Notes: a model not told the origin generated them from the letters alone. DNA of 64,000 bases from an uncultured Eubacteriales bacterium (GCA_902790015.1 CADAQF010000002.1:62001-126000); one strand, 5' to 3'. Shown: positions 35,577 to 44,444, counted from the stretch's first letter. Translations and numbers: made by a program.

Positions 35577-36959
35577 TCAGTAGGCCTCCTTGGCGGCAAG
35601 TTTCAGTATCGCGTACGTGAAGATGCGCAGGTTCTTCTTGAGATCCGAGATGGAAATGTATTCGTCCGCCTGATGGGCCATTTCCTTTTCGCCCGGGAAC
35701 AGCGCGCCGAAGGCAACGCCCTCCTCCAGGCACTTGGCATATGTGCCGCCGCCGATGGCCAGCGCCCTGCCCGTTAATCCCGTCACTTCCTCGTAGGCCC
35801 TGAGCAACTGCACCACCAGCTCGCTCTTTTCGGAAACGGCGTGGGGTTCCTTTTTGGTGATCACATCCACCCGGATGTCCCCGCCCAGCATGCCCTGGGC
35901 GCGCTTCACCAGGGCGTCCAGGTCGGTCAGGATCGGGCAGCGCAGGTCCAGCGTGGCGCGCACCAGCCCGTCTTCCACCCGGATGATGCCGATGTTCAGC
36001 GTAAGCGGGCCGGAGGCCTCGTCGGATACCCTGATGCCCAGGGAGCTCCCGTCGTATTCCATGCCGATGGCGTCCGCCAGCGTCCGGATGGTTCCCTCGG
36101 CCCCCAGTTTTTTCAGCACCAGCAGCATCTGGCCGATGGCGTTGCGACCCAGTTCGGGCATGGCGGCGTGGCCCGGTATGCCTTCCGTGCGGATGAGGAC
36201 GCCCTGAGGGGTCATCGCGGCCGTTACCGGGCAGCCGAAATCCGTCCCGTTGATCCGGTCGGCCAGCGCGGCGTCCCCTTCGACCACGGCCTCTGCGATG
36301 CCGGGCACCACGTTGTGTCTTTCTCCTACCGAGAAGGAAAGCACCTTGAGCCCCGTCTGCGCCAGTTTTCCGGTCAGTTCCAGGCACAGCATGCCCTTTT
36401 CGATGTTGATGACCGGGTAATCGGCATCCGGAGAAAAGCCTTGCCGCGGCATCTCGCAGACCTTCTGATAATGCGCGATATCCTCCCAGCCGCTTTCCTC
36501 ATCCGTTCCCATGATCAGGCGCACCTTCCGTTTGAGCGGGATGCCCAGCTGACGGATGGCGGCCATGGCGTACAGCGCGGCCACCACCGGCCCCTTATCG
36601 TCCGAGGTGCCCCTGCCGTACATGCGCCCGTCCCTGACGGTCGGCTCAAAGGGAGGCAGCGTCCACCCGTCGCCCACCGGCACCACGTCCAGATGGCCCA
36701 ATATGGCCAGCGCGTCCCGGTCGCTGCCCTCGCCCAGGTCGGCGTGGCCGGCATAGCCGTCCGCCTGCCAGCAGTCAAAGCCCAGGCTTTCGCATATTTC
36801 AAGCGCCTTGTCCAGCGCCTGACGGGCCGGCCGGCCGAACGGCGCTCCCGGCGCGGGCTCCTCCTTGACGGACGGGATCCTGACCAGCGCCTTCAGCGTT
36901 TCCAGCATCGGCTCCTCCAGGGATAACAGCGTTTTTTCGATTTCTTCCCGCGTGACCAT
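35577..36959 (-). CDS. pepV: M20-family dipeptidase PepV
   Basis: 460 residues; ATG with GGAGG 8 nt upstream. Di-zinc site: ILGHLDVVPVGDGW (His-Asp), GRGTSDDKGPVVAALYAM (bridging Asp), and GTDEESGWEDIAHY (catalytic Glu). The lid domain is in the middle, with PGHAAMPELGRNAIGQML. It cleaves dipeptides in the cytoplasm. Confidence 0.93.
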   Translation of the reverse strand: MVTREEIEKTLLSLEEPMLETLKALVRIPSVKEEPAPGAPFGRPARQALDKALEICESLGFDCWQADGYAGHADLGEGSDRDALAILGHLDVVPVGDGWTLPPFEPTVRDGRMYGRGTSDDKGPVVAALYAMAAIRQLGIPLKRKVRLIMGTDEESGWEDIAHYQKVCEMPRQGFSPDADYPVINIEKGMLCLELTGKLAQTGLKVLSFSVGERHNVVPGIAEAVVEGDAALADRINGTDFGCPVTAAMTPQGVLIRTEGIPGHAAMPELGRNAIGQMLLVLKKLGAEGTIRTLADAIGMEYDGSSLGIRVSDEASGPLTLNIGIIRVEDGLVRATLDLRCPILTDLDALVKRAQGMLGGDIRVDVITKKEPHAVSEKSELVVQLLRAYEEVTGLTGRALAIGGGTYAKCLEEGVAFGALFPGEKEMAHQADEYISISDLKKNLRIFTYAILKLAAKEAY

Positions 36960-37071
36960 TTGTCAAGCCTCCTTATATGATCAGATGATACGGACGCGCT
37001 GAGGTTAGGACGGTTAAGCGTATAGAAGACAGATCGGTGATTCACTGTGACGCCCGATCATTTGTCCGTCC
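36960..37071. other. Gap between malY and pepV genes
   Basis: The 112 nt contain a long-range inverted repeat: GCTGAGG-TTA-GGACGG near 36999-37014 and CCGTCCTCAGC at about 37069-37079, with a bulge. It may fold in the mRNA between the two minus-strand genes. No promoter consensus is clear. Confidence 0.35.
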
Positions 37072-38241
37072 TCAGCCGTTGAGCGCCCCGGCCATTCTTT
37101 TGATCCCTTCCCTGAGCTGCGCGGTCGGGCAGCCGAAGTTCAGCCGCATGAACCCTTCCCCCTCGGGGCCGAAGAAGCTGCCCTCCGTCAGCGCCACGCC
37201 AGCCTTTCGGAAGGCCTCCGCCAGGGCCGCGCAGTCCGGCGCATAGGCGCGCAGGTCCAGCCAGGCCAGATAGGTGGCCTCGATGGGCGTCAGCACCGCT
37301 TTGGGCAGTCTTTCGGCGATCTCCCGGGCGACGACCTCGCGGTTATGGTCCAGGTAGCGAAGCACCCCTTCGAGCCACAGGTCGCCCTGCTCGTAGGCCG
37401 CCCTGGTTGCCGTCAGGGCAAAAATGTTGCCGCTGGTGACGCCCGCCGCCTCCAGCGCGCTGCGCAGGGATTTGAGCATCCCTTCGTTTCTGGATACGGC
37501 CACGGCCTGCTGAAGCCCCGCTATGTTGAAGGTCTTGCTGGCGCTCATCAGGGATATGACCTGATCCTCCTTATCCGCCATAGAAAGGATGGAAACGAAC
37601 GCATGCGGCGGAAAAACGAATTCCGCGTGGATCTCGTCCACGCCCAGCACCGTGTGGTACTTCCTGCAAAGCGTCAGGATCCGGGAAAGCTCCTCCCGGC
37701 TCCAGACGCGGGAAACCGGGTTGTGCGGGCTGCACAGCAAAAACAGCCGCACGCCGGATTTAAGCGTCTCCTCCAGCCGGTCAAAATCGATATGATACCG
37801 GGCGGACGCGTCTCTTGTAAGCTCCACCCGGACGGCTTTCCGCTGATTCCCCTCGATGGACGATGTGAATGGCCCGTACACCGGGGTCAGGATCGCCACC
37901 TGGTCCCCGGGCGCCGAATACAGGCGCACGAGCGTCTTCAGTCCCGTGATCACGCAGGGCATCAGGGCCGTCTCGTCCGCGGAAACATCGATGCCGTGGT
38001 GTCTTTTCACAAACGATGTAAAGGCCCTTCGGTCCTCCTCCGTAACCAGGGTGTAGCCGTAGCAGGGATGCTGCGCCCGGTCTTGAAGCGCCCCGACGAT
38101 CTCGTCCGCGCAGCGGAAATCCATATCGGCCACCCACAGCGGGACGCCGTTTTCCGGCATGGCCGCCCGCTCGTCCCATTTGACGCAGGCCGTCCCCCTG
38201 CGGTCGAGAGGCCGGTCAAAAAACGAAAAATCGTAAGCCAT
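37072..38241 (-). CDS. MalY/PatB-type PLP aminotransferase (putative cystathionine beta-lyase)
   Basis: 389 residues; ATG with AGGAGG 5 nt upstream. The N-terminus FDRPLDRRGTACVKWDE and LWVADMDFRCADEI is diagnostic of the MalY/PatB group. PLP contacts: LLCSPHNPVSRVWSREEL, VDEIHAEFVF, and the Schiff-base Lys in LMSASKTFNIAGLQQA. The C-terminal Arg is in FMRLNFGCP. Group members cleave cystathionine or act as C-S lyases. It is 9 nt behind the methyltransferase gene. Confidence 0.9.
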   Translation of the reverse strand: MAYDFSFFDRPLDRRGTACVKWDERAAMPENGVPLWVADMDFRCADEIVGALQDRAQHPCYGYTLVTEEDRRAFTSFVKRHHGIDVSADETALMPCVITGLKTLVRLYSAPGDQVAILTPVYGPFTSSIEGNQRKAVRVELTRDASARYHIDFDRLEETLKSGVRLFLLCSPHNPVSRVWSREELSRILTLCRKYHTVLGVDEIHAEFVFPPHAFVSILSMADKEDQVISLMSASKTFNIAGLQQAVAVSRNEGMLKSLRSALEAAGVTSGNIFALTATRAAYEQGDLWLEGVLRYLDHNREVVAREIAERLPKAVLTPIEATYLAWLDLRAYAPDCAALAEAFRKAGVALTEGSFFGPEGEGFMRLNFGCPTAQLREGIKRMAGALNG

Positions 38242-38250
38242 AAAACCTCC

Positions 38251-38835
38251 TCAGTTTTTTGTGCAGGCAAATACGTAAAATCCTTTTTTCCTTTCCAGGG
38301 TATCGACCCGTGAAAAAAGGTCGGACAGGTACCGGGCCGCGCTTTCGGCCCCCTGCTGTCTGCGGATGACCAGGAATAAGCGCCCGCCCGGCAAAAGCCG
38401 CTCGTGCGCCTGGGCAAACAGGGAATAGATCACCTGCTTGCCGGCGCGGATGGGCGGATTGGTGACGATCTGGGAAAACTGCCCCTCCACCCGCGTAAGC
38501 CCGTCGCTTTCCAGCGCCTGCGCGGTAACACCGTTGCTCCGCGCGTTTTCTTCGGCCAGCGCCACGGCGCGGCGGTTCACATCGCACATCACCATGTCGA
38601 CCGGATAGACGGCCGCCAGACACACGCCGATGACGCCGAAGCCGCAGCCCAGGTCCAGCGTCCGCCCGGTCAGGGGCGGCAGGGCATTGAGCAGCAGTTC
38701 CGTACCGAAGTCTGTTTCACCCTTGGAAAACACACCGGAGTCCGTTTTGAATGAAAAGGAGCGGTCCTTCCATTCAAAGGTATAGCTGACCGGCCTGCTC
38801 TCGCACGCGGGGTCCGCCGAAAAATACTGCTGCAT
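38251..38835 (-). CDS. RsmC/RlmG-like small-domain methyltransferase
   Basis: 194 residues. SAM-binding motif: GRTLDLGCGFGVIGVCLAAVYP. The catalytic NPPxxxG is IVTNPPIRAGKQVIY, pointing to N-methylation of a guanine base in RNA. The N-terminus FEWKDRSFSFKTDSGVFSKG matches single-domain Firmicutes members. Its start is 1 nt after the rsuA-like stop, fitting an rRNA-modification pair. Confidence 0.88.
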   Translation of the reverse strand: MQQYFSADPACESRPVSYTFEWKDRSFSFKTDSGVFSKGETDFGTELLLNALPPLTGRTLDLGCGFGVIGVCLAAVYPVDMVMCDVNRRAVALAEENARSNGVTAQALESDGLTRVEGQFSQIVTNPPIRAGKQVIYSLFAQAHERLLPGGRLFLVIRRQQGAESAARYLSDLFSRVDTLERKKGFYVFACTKN

Positions 38836-38836
38836 A

Positions 38837-39538
38837 TCACATCCCGGCCGCCCGGTACAGCGCGGCCGTTTCCTCCTCCGTCAGTTCCCGGTAGCTTCCT
38901 TCCTGAAGCGCTTCGTCCAGTACGATGGGCCCGAAGCGTATCCTTTTGAGCGACAGGGTTTCGTGGCCCGTGGCCTTCAGCATCCGCTTGACCTGGTGGT
39001 ATTTCCCTTCCGTCACCGTGATCCGGGCTGTATGGGGCTCCAGTATCGTAAGCAGCGCCGGCTTCGCCGTAAAATCCGAACAGACTACGCCCTTGCTGAA
39101 GGCTTCTATGTCCTCAGGGCAAAGTGCCGTGTCCACCCGGGCCACGTACACCTTTTCTATATCCCTTTTGGGAGAGATCAGCCGGTGCGCCAGCTCCCCG
39201 TCCGTGGTGAACAGGAGCGCGCCGGTGGTGTCCTTGTCCAGCCGGCCTACCGGCATGCAGGAAAGCTTAGCATAGACCCTGGGCAGTATGGAAAAGACCG
39301 TCTCCTGCCTGGGATCCTCCGCCGCCGTCAAAAGCCCTTTGGGCTTGTTCATCAGGATCGTTCTTTTAAGCCTTGTGTCCGTTTCGGCGCCGTTGACAAA
39401 AAGCTTTTCCTCCCGGAAGCTGCGGGAAGGGTCGGTCACCGTTTCCCCGTCCAGCCGCACCTTGCCCACGCGGATCAGCCGCTGCGTTTCCGATCTGCTG
39501 CCAAACCCCAGCCGGGATAAAAGGGCGTCAAGCCTCAT
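38837..39538 (-). CDS. rsuA: RsuA-family 16S rRNA pseudouridine synthase
   Basis: 233 residues. An S4 domain (MRLDALLSRLGFGSRSETQRL) precedes the synthase domain with catalytic Asp in VGRLDKDTTGALLFTTDGELAHRL, and the C-terminal EGKYHQVKRMLKATGHETLSLKRIRFGP is conserved. It isomerises uridine in small-subunit rRNA. Other RluB/E-type synthases look alike, so the exact site is not certain. The start overlaps the end of the upstream membrane protein gene by 11 nt. Confidence 0.9.
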   Translation of the reverse strand: MRLDALLSRLGFGSRSETQRLIRVGKVRLDGETVTDPSRSFREEKLFVNGAETDTRLKRTILMNKPKGLLTAAEDPRQETVFSILPRVYAKLSCMPVGRLDKDTTGALLFTTDGELAHRLISPKRDIEKVYVARVDTALCPEDIEAFSKGVVCSDFTAKPALLTILEPHTARITVTEGKYHQVKRMLKATGHETLSLKRIRFGPIVLDEALQEGSYRELTEEETAALYRAAGM

Positions 39539-40397
39539 TTCGCGCGTCCCCCTTGAGGCAGCAGGCAGTCAGGTTCCTTTTGCGTATGATCCAGCAGGGA
39601 ATATAGACTGCCGCCAGACAGACCGCCATCAGCGCGATCCATTCCCGCTGCCTGAGCATTTCGGATACCGTGTCCGGCAGGGAAAGAAGCGCGCTCAAAA
39701 GCCCGCTGCCGCTGTCCCGGTAAAGCCGCCTGAGGGTCAGCAGGGAAAGCGCGCAGGCCAAAGCCCACGCGGGCAGCCCCAAAGCCAGGTTAAAAAGCGT
39801 CGTCCGCCGCCATAAAGCGGGGTCCCGGCGTCTTATTTCCCTGCTGTCCAGCCCGTAATCTTCCGGTACGTCCCTGTGCCAGAAGACGGCCCACAGGGTA
39901 AGAAAGACGGCCCCCGCAACAAGCAGCGCGGCGCAGCCCACGTCGTACCCCGGCGCGCCCGCCCCCGCCGATACGAGGGATTTAAGGAAATCGCCTATCT
40001 GCTTGAGCAGCCTGAGCGCCTTCAGGTTGGAGGCGTTGTCAAACACGCAGTAGAATATGAGCGCGCACGAAACGGTGAACGGCAGGGAAAAGGGCAGCGT
40101 CCGGGCGATGCGCCTGGCCGCGTTCCTGACTCCGGACGCGTAGAAAAAGGCTTCAGGCTCCGTTCCCCCGGCCAGGGCCGCCAGCCGGTTCGCCCTGAAA
40201 ACCCGCTCCGGCCCGCACGCAAACAGGGCGACTGCCAGGCACAAGGCGATCCGTAACGAAAGCCTGACCCAGAACGATAAGCCCCCCATCGGCAGCGCAA
40301 AGGGCACGGCCAGCAGCGTCCGGGCGCACAAAAAGCCCAGCGCCAGGGCGATACAGGAAAGGCTATTCCGTTTTTTCCGGCTCGCGCCGTCCTCCAT
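39528..40397 (-). CDS. Polytopic membrane protein of unknown function
   Basis: 289 residues with about six hydrophobic helices (for example LSCIALALGFLCARTLLAV and IALMAVCLAAVYIPCWII). It ends in a short basic/cysteine-containing tail. I recognise no family. It is the first gene of the minus-strand run to whiA, with a good promoter 24 nt upstream and AAAGGAGGGG as ribosome site. Confidence 0.65.
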   Translation of the reverse strand: MEDGASRKKRNSLSCIALALGFLCARTLLAVPFALPMGGLSFWVRLSLRIALCLAVALFACGPERVFRANRLAALAGGTEPEAFFYASGVRNAARRIARTLPFSLPFTVSCALIFYCVFDNASNLKALRLLKQIGDFLKSLVSAGAGAPGYDVGCAALLVAGAVFLTLWAVFWHRDVPEDYGLDSREIRRRDPALWRRTTLFNLALGLPAWALACALSLLTLRRLYRDSGSGLLSALLSLPDTVSEMLRQREWIALMAVCLAAVYIPCWIIRKRNLTACCLKGDARNEA

Positions 40398-40420
40398 CGC
40401 TTTCCCCTCCTTTTGCCGGT

Positions 40421-40449
40421 ATTATACCCGAATCCTTCTCAAAAAGCAA
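40421..40449 (-). promoter_or_regulatory. Promoter of the 40.4-32.7 kb minus-strand run
   Basis: On the minus strand TTGCTT (complement of 40444-40449), a 17-bp spacer and TATAAT (complement of 40421-40426). Confidence 0.75.
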
Positions 40450-40520
40450 CTTGTCCAAGCCAGGTCTAACGCATTGCGTGATGAGACCCGGGAGCAGAAA
40501 TGCTTCCCCCTCCCACGGTT

Positions 40521-40840
40521 CCAGGGCCTGCCGGCCCGTCCGGCGATGAAAAAGGTCCACCAGACCTTTTTCCTCACGCATTTCAAACCAGAAGGAGAGC
40601 CTTCCCCTTGAGGGGAAGGTGGCCCGGCGGAATCTGCAGGTCAAGTGGAAAAAGTTTTTCGCCGGGTCGGATGAGGTGGTCTCCGTTCCCATGATACTCT
40701 TGATGCAAGGATTTTTTTGCGGGAACAGACCCTGGTAACCCAGGGCCTGCCGGCCCGTTCGTCGGTGAAAACAGGCCACTGGCCTGTTTTCCGGGCCCTC
40801 CTCACCCCAGGGCCTGCCGGCCCGTTCACCGGTTCCACTC
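40521..40840 (+). repeat. Intergenic repeat cluster, copy B (three partial hairpin elements plus composite element)
   Basis: This fills the 451-nt gap 40398-40848. GGGCCTGCCGGCCCGT occurs at about 40524-40539, 40743-40758 and 40810-40825. Hairpins: GAAAAAGGTC/GACCTTTTTC (40548-40557, 40563-40572) and GAAAACAGGCC/GGCCTGTTTTC (40767-40777, 40781-40791). A composite element lies at 40601-40687: CTTCCCC/GGGGAAG, then GGCCCGGCG/CGCCGGGTC (40621-40629, 40660-40668), then the 18-nt motif GATGAGGTGGTCTCCGTT (40670-40687). The same order recurs inverted in copy C. Confidence 0.85.
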
Positions 40841-40848
40841 GATACTGT

Positions 40849-41709
40849 CTACCCGTTTTCTTTCTCTTCCGTACTGCGCTGCTCCACGCTTTCGCGATCC
40901 ACGGATGATCCGTCCAGCCGGTGTACCCAGGGCGCGTTCTGATCCTTCCGCCAGGCCAGCACCGTGTCCAGCGAGACCCGGGACAGGCTTCCTATGATGT
41001 TGCCGATCACGTTGGGCGTCTCTTCCTCCAGGGTCTTAAGCAGCTTTTTGGTTCTGGCCCGGGCACCCTGGTCCTTTTGCCGGGTGACGTCGCACGCGCA
41101 GGTGATCGGTTCGAGCCCTGCCGCTTCCGCCCAGGCAACGACGTCCCTTTCCCTGATCAGGTACATGGGCCGGATCAGCTCCATCCCCGGGTGGCTGTCG
41201 CTGTTCAGCCGGGGCATCATGCCGCGGTACTGCCCGCCGTACAGCAGGCTCATCAGCACCGTCTCGGCCGCGTCGTCCATATGGTGCCCCAGGGCGATCT
41301 TATTGCAGCCGAGCTTTTTCGCGTTCTCGTACAGATATCCCCTGCGCATGGCCGCGCACACGTGGCAGCGGGAATGCGGGGCCGCTTTCAGCGCCTCGAA
41401 AATCGGGCAGGAAACGACCTTGGGCTCAAAGCCCATGAGGCGCGCGTTTTCGAGCGTCCTTTCAAGGTGCTCCCCGCTGTACCCCGGGTCGAGCGTCAAT
41501 ACCTCCATCTCAAAGGGAACGCCCCCGTAGCGCCGGTATTCCCTAAGGCAGCACAAAAGAAGCGAGGAATCCTTGCCCCCGGAATAGCAGACCGCTATCC
41601 GGTCGCCGGGACGGATCAGCCCGTAAGCGTCTATAGCCCTGCAGAAGGGCCCCCATATGCTGCGCCTGAAGGTTCGCTGGATGGATGCGCTGATTTCCGC
41701 TTCGGTCAC
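40849..41709 (-). CDS. TtcA/TilS-superfamily tRNA thiolation-type ATP-pyrophosphatase
   Basis: 286 residues from the GTG at 41709 with AGGAG upstream; the longer open frame upstream is a shadow of the divergent HTH gene. The PP-loop is AVCYSGGKDSSLLL. The CxxC is in HSRCHVCAAMRRGYLYENA and GCNKIALGHHMDDAAETVLMSLLYGG is the family core; a further pair is TCACDVTRQ. TtcA uses an Fe-S cluster bound by such cysteines to make 2-thiocytidine in tRNA. The C-terminal 25 residues are charged and unconserved. Confidence 0.85.
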   Translation of the reverse strand: MTEAEISASIQRTFRRSIWGPFCRAIDAYGLIRPGDRIAVCYSGGKDSSLLLCCLREYRRYGGVPFEMEVLTLDPGYSGEHLERTLENARLMGFEPKVVSCPIFEALKAAPHSRCHVCAAMRRGYLYENAKKLGCNKIALGHHMDDAAETVLMSLLYGGQYRGMMPRLNSDSHPGMELIRPMYLIRERDVVAWAEAAGLEPITCACDVTRQKDQGARARTKKLLKTLEEETPNVIGNIIGSLSRVSLDTVLAWRKDQNAPWVHRLDGSSVDRESVEQRSTEEKENG

Positions 41710-41730
41710 GTCTTTTCTCCTGTTTATCCC

Positions 41731-41778
41731 TTGCCTGTGAGCCCTGAAAGTGATAAAATCTTGAAAGTGATAGAATCT
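41731..41778 (+). promoter_or_regulatory. Promoter with tandem 17-bp repeat containing extended -10
   Basis: TTGCCT (41731-41736), 17 bp, TAAAAT (41754-41759) with an upstream TG, an extended -10. The word TGAAAGTGATAAAATCT (41745-41761) is repeated at once as TGAAAGTGATAGAATCT (41762-41778), which duplicates the -10 region. Confidence 0.65.
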
Positions 41779-41809
41779 TTTTAACGAAAAAAACGAAGGA
41801 GGTCCCCTG

Positions 41810-42310
41810 ATGAGTACGCTTTCCACCAAACTGAAGGAAGCCCGCGCCGGCTCCGGCCTGACCCAGGAACAGCTGGCCCAAAAAGCGAAAAACGGCCTGA
41901 CCGCCAACGATATCAGCAAAGCCGAGCGGGCGCTGCTGGTGCCCACGGACGCCCAGCTGAAAGCCATCGCCAAAGTCACCGGCGTCACGCAGAAGTCCCT
42001 GCTGGATGCCAAGGACGGCAAGAAGACGGCCTCGTCCGCCAAAAAGACGACGACGGCCAAAAAGCCCTCCGCCGCCAAAACGACCGCTAAAACCGCAGCC
42101 GGCACCAGCATGAAGGTGACCGCGACAGAAAAGAAGCTGGTGGAGGCCTATCGCAAGGCATCCGCGGAAAACCGGAAGCTGGCGCTTAATCTTCTGCAGG
42201 GAAAGGCCGTTGAGGAATCCCAGTTCAACATCGGCAATCTGCTGTCCACCGGCTTTGGGGGCAGCGTTTCCGACTTTTTTGAAAACCTGGTCCGCGGCAT
42301 CAACGAATAA
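41810..42310 (+). CDS. XRE-type helix-turn-helix protein with Ala/Lys/Thr-rich linker
   Basis: 166 residues; ATG with GAAGGAGGT 7 nt upstream. The N-terminal Cro/CI-like domain (LKEARAGSGLTQEQLAQKAK, LTANDISKAERALLVPTDAQ) is followed by a low-complexity stretch at about 64-103 rich in AKKTT, AKK and AAKT, like histone H1 or bacterial histone-like tails. The C-terminal part (EKKLVEAYRKASAENRKLAL) looks helical and may oligomerise. It could be a nucleoid-associated or DNA-compacting regulator (inference). It is divergent from the ttcA-like gene and convergent with tadA. Confidence 0.75.
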   Translation: MSTLSTKLKEARAGSGLTQEQLAQKAKNGLTANDISKAERALLVPTDAQLKAIAKVTGVTQKSLLDAKDGKKTASSAKKTTTAKKPSAAKTTAKTAAGTSMKVTATEKKLVEAYRKASAENRKLALNLLQGKAVEESQFNIGNLLSTGFGGSVSDFFENLVRGINE

Positions 42311-42319
42311 CGCGGGGCG

Positions 42320-42823
42320 TTATTCCTTTTCACACACCTGTGCGGGCGTCCCTTCCTGAGGGGCGCCCGTTCTCTTCTGCGCAAAAAAGCTTTGAAGCGC
42401 TTCCTCGGCCTGATGTTCCATCAGTCCCCCCGCCGTCGGCACGTGCCGGGGAAAGGCCGGGTCCTGCGTAAGGTCGTAGACGCTGCCGCAGCAGCCCTGC
42501 CTTGGGTCGAAGGCCGCGAAATAGCACGCCTCAAGCTCCGCCAGCATCATGGCGCCTGCGCACATCGGGCAGGGCTCCAGGGTCACGTACAGGGTGCAGT
42601 CCCTCAGATGCCTGGTCCCGAGCATCTTGGCCGCCTGCCGCATGGCCAGCATCTCCGCGTGGCCGAAGGGATCGTGCGCGTCTGTCTCGCGTTCGTTGTG
42701 CGCCCGGGCGATGATCTCTCCTTTTCGGACGACGATGGCCCCTACCGGCACCTCCCGGTCGTCCTCCAGGGAAGCCTTCAGCGCTTCCGTAAGATATCGG
42801 CGGTGTTTTTCAAGCTCCGTCAT
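42320..42823 (-). CDS. tadA: tRNA-specific adenosine deaminase TadA
   Basis: 167 residues from the ATG at 42823; a TTG at 42832 is an alternative. Zinc and catalytic motif: DPFGHAEMLAMRQAAK (His, Glu) and LYVTLEPCPMCAGAMMLAEL (two Cys). It converts adenosine 34 of tRNAArg to inosine. Guanine deaminase-like relatives share the motif, but RHLRDCTLYVTLEPCPMCAGA fits TadA. It overlaps the end of the MBL gene upstream. Confidence 0.92.
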   Translation of the reverse strand: MTELEKHRRYLTEALKASLEDDREVPVGAIVVRKGEIIARAHNERETDAHDPFGHAEMLAMRQAAKMLGTRHLRDCTLYVTLEPCPMCAGAMMLAELEACYFAAFDPRQGCCGSVYDLTQDPAFPRHVPTAGGLMEHQAEEALQSFFAQKRTGAPQEGTPAQVCEKE

Positions 42824-42828
42824 TTTAC

Positions 42829-43683
42829 TCAAACGTTCACCGGCAGGTCGGTATCCGTGAAGGGATCGTCTCCGGCGGGGGCCTCCTCCCGGTCTTCCTT
42901 CTTTTCGTCAAACAGCCCGCTGACAGGGGTATGCACGTGGATCTGCAGTTCGTTCTCCCCGAAAACGATATCCGCCCGCTCCCGGGGCTTGGTCAGGGCC
43001 AGGATCTCGGTATAGCGGGTCCTCCCCCTGCGGGCGTAGTTCATGGGCACCTCCGCCCGCTGCTGCCAGTGCATGGGAATGACGACACGGGGCTTGACCG
43101 ACATGACGAAGTGATTGATCCCAGCGTCGAACAGCCCCCCCTGTCTGGGGTCCAGCGGGAACATACACAGGTCGATGGACAGGCTGCGGATCGGATCGAC
43201 CGCGGCGTAAAAATCGTCCTCCGCCTGCTTGATCTCGCGCACCGTGCTCTCTTCCCGCCAGTGCCACAGGTTCAGGTCTCCCGCGTGGAAGATGGTCCTC
43301 CCCTTGAGCTCTACGTAAAACGATACGCCCAGGTCGGTCGAATCAAAGGCCTGTATTTTCACCTCTCCCAGCTCCAGCGTGTCCCCGGGGTTCATCCGGT
43401 GGCCCGGCACGTCCTTGGGCAGGTCGTCCGAAATGATGTACTCGATGTGATATGTCGCCTGATCCCAGTCGTATATGATCGGGTCAAAATGATCCACGTG
43501 GCTGTGGCTCACGAACACGTAAACGTGCTTACAGCGGGCAAAATCCCTGTCGCTGATGCAGGCCTTCTGCGGGAGCGTCGCGCCCGCTTCCCCCCGCCAG
43601 TAATCGAATACCAGCAGCGTGTCCTCCACAGCCGCCATAAAGCCTGAATGAAACAGATAGGTCACCGTGATTTGATCGGTCAT
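42829..43683 (-). CDS. Metallo-beta-lactamase-fold hydrolase
   Basis: 284 residues. The metal motif is VSHSHVDHFDPIIY (HxHxDH). Later ligands are TIFHAGDLNLWHW (Asp) and VVIPMHWQQ (His). This is the UlaG/YtkL-like group acting on small molecules or nucleic acid ends; the substrate is unknown. The C-terminal 30 residues are acidic and poorly conserved. It shares its end with the tadA start. Confidence 0.85.
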   Translation of the reverse strand: MTDQITVTYLFHSGFMAAVEDTLLVFDYWRGEAGATLPQKACISDRDFARCKHVYVFVSHSHVDHFDPIIYDWDQATYHIEYIISDDLPKDVPGHRMNPGDTLELGEVKIQAFDSTDLGVSFYVELKGRTIFHAGDLNLWHWREESTVREIKQAEDDFYAAVDPIRSLSIDLCMFPLDPRQGGLFDAGINHFVMSVKPRVVIPMHWQQRAEVPMNYARRGRTRYTEILALTKPRERADIVFGENELQIHVHTPVSGLFDEKKEDREEAPAGDDPFTDTDLPVNV

Positions 43684-43720
43684 GGATCAGCAGCCTTTCG
43701 CATGTATGCTCAGATATGCC

Positions 43721-44431
43721 TCAGCGGCGCTTCTTTTTTCTACTGAAGATCAGGAAATACGCGAGCACGGCCAGGAAAACGATCTCTCCCGTTCCAAGGC
43801 CGGAGGTCTTTTTCTTAGGCCTTGCCGCCGTGGAACTGACGCCGTAATCGGTCCAGTTCACGTCGCCGGAGGTGATAAAGCCCTCCCAGCCCGTCTGGGC
43901 AGTCTGTGAAACCGCGCCGGACGGGGAAAACAGCCCGCTTAAGTCAAGGCTCTTCTGATACGCCCGGGCGGCCCGCTGGGCCAATTGCGGCATCACGTCG
44001 GCTACGGCCTGGTTATAGGCCCTGCTCTGATAGGTGTCCCTGAAGTAGGACGCCATCACGGTATCGCCGGCGTCTCCCGGCAGAAGGGACAAAAGCTTAT
44101 CGCCCAGCTTCAGTGCGCTCGTCTCCTCGCCGATCACCATCACCAGCAGAAAATCGTTTTCGGAAAGCTGCCAGCGGGAAAAAAGCTCCCGGGCAAAATC
44201 GTGCGCGGAGGTGCCGCCCAGAAAATGCGTCACATACAGGTAGGCGTGTCCGCCGTAGGCTTCTCCCGTCCGCACGTTCAGGGTATCGATATCCTGCCGA
44301 AGCTCCTCCTGCAAAAGCCCCGTTCCGTCCAGCACGTATCCGCTTTTTTCCGGGTAAACCAGCGCAAGGCCTTCTGCCGGCAGCAGCAGCGCGGCGATGA
44401 GGAGCAGCAAAAACCATCCGTTCTTTTTCAT
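43721..44431 (-). CDS. TPM-domain (YgcG/Psb32-like) secreted or membrane-anchored protein
   Basis: 236 residues. Signal peptide (MKKNGWFLLLLIAALLLPAEG), then a TPM domain (GTGLLQEELRQDIDTLNVRTG, SENDFLLVMVIGEETSALKLGDKLLSLL), a linker, one C-terminal helix (EIVFLAVLAYFLIFS) and a basic end KKKRR. TPM proteins often pair with LemA proteins, as here: the LemA-like gene ends 13 nt upstream. Function is uncertain. Confidence 0.85.
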   Translation of the reverse strand: MKKNGWFLLLLIAALLLPAEGLALVYPEKSGYVLDGTGLLQEELRQDIDTLNVRTGEAYGGHAYLYVTHFLGGTSAHDFARELFSRWQLSENDFLLVMVIGEETSALKLGDKLLSLLPGDAGDTVMASYFRDTYQSRAYNQAVADVMPQLAQRAARAYQKSLDLSGLFSPSGAVSQTAQTGWEGFITSGDVNWTDYGVSSTAARPKKKTSGLGTGEIVFLAVLAYFLIFSRKKKRR

Positions 44432-44444
44432 GTCCGCCCTCCCC

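Noticed and set aside
41710..42111. N-terminal extension of the TtcA-like protein
   Set aside because: The extra 134 residues are the antisense of the HTH gene; the GTG at 41709 has a ribosome site and matches family length.
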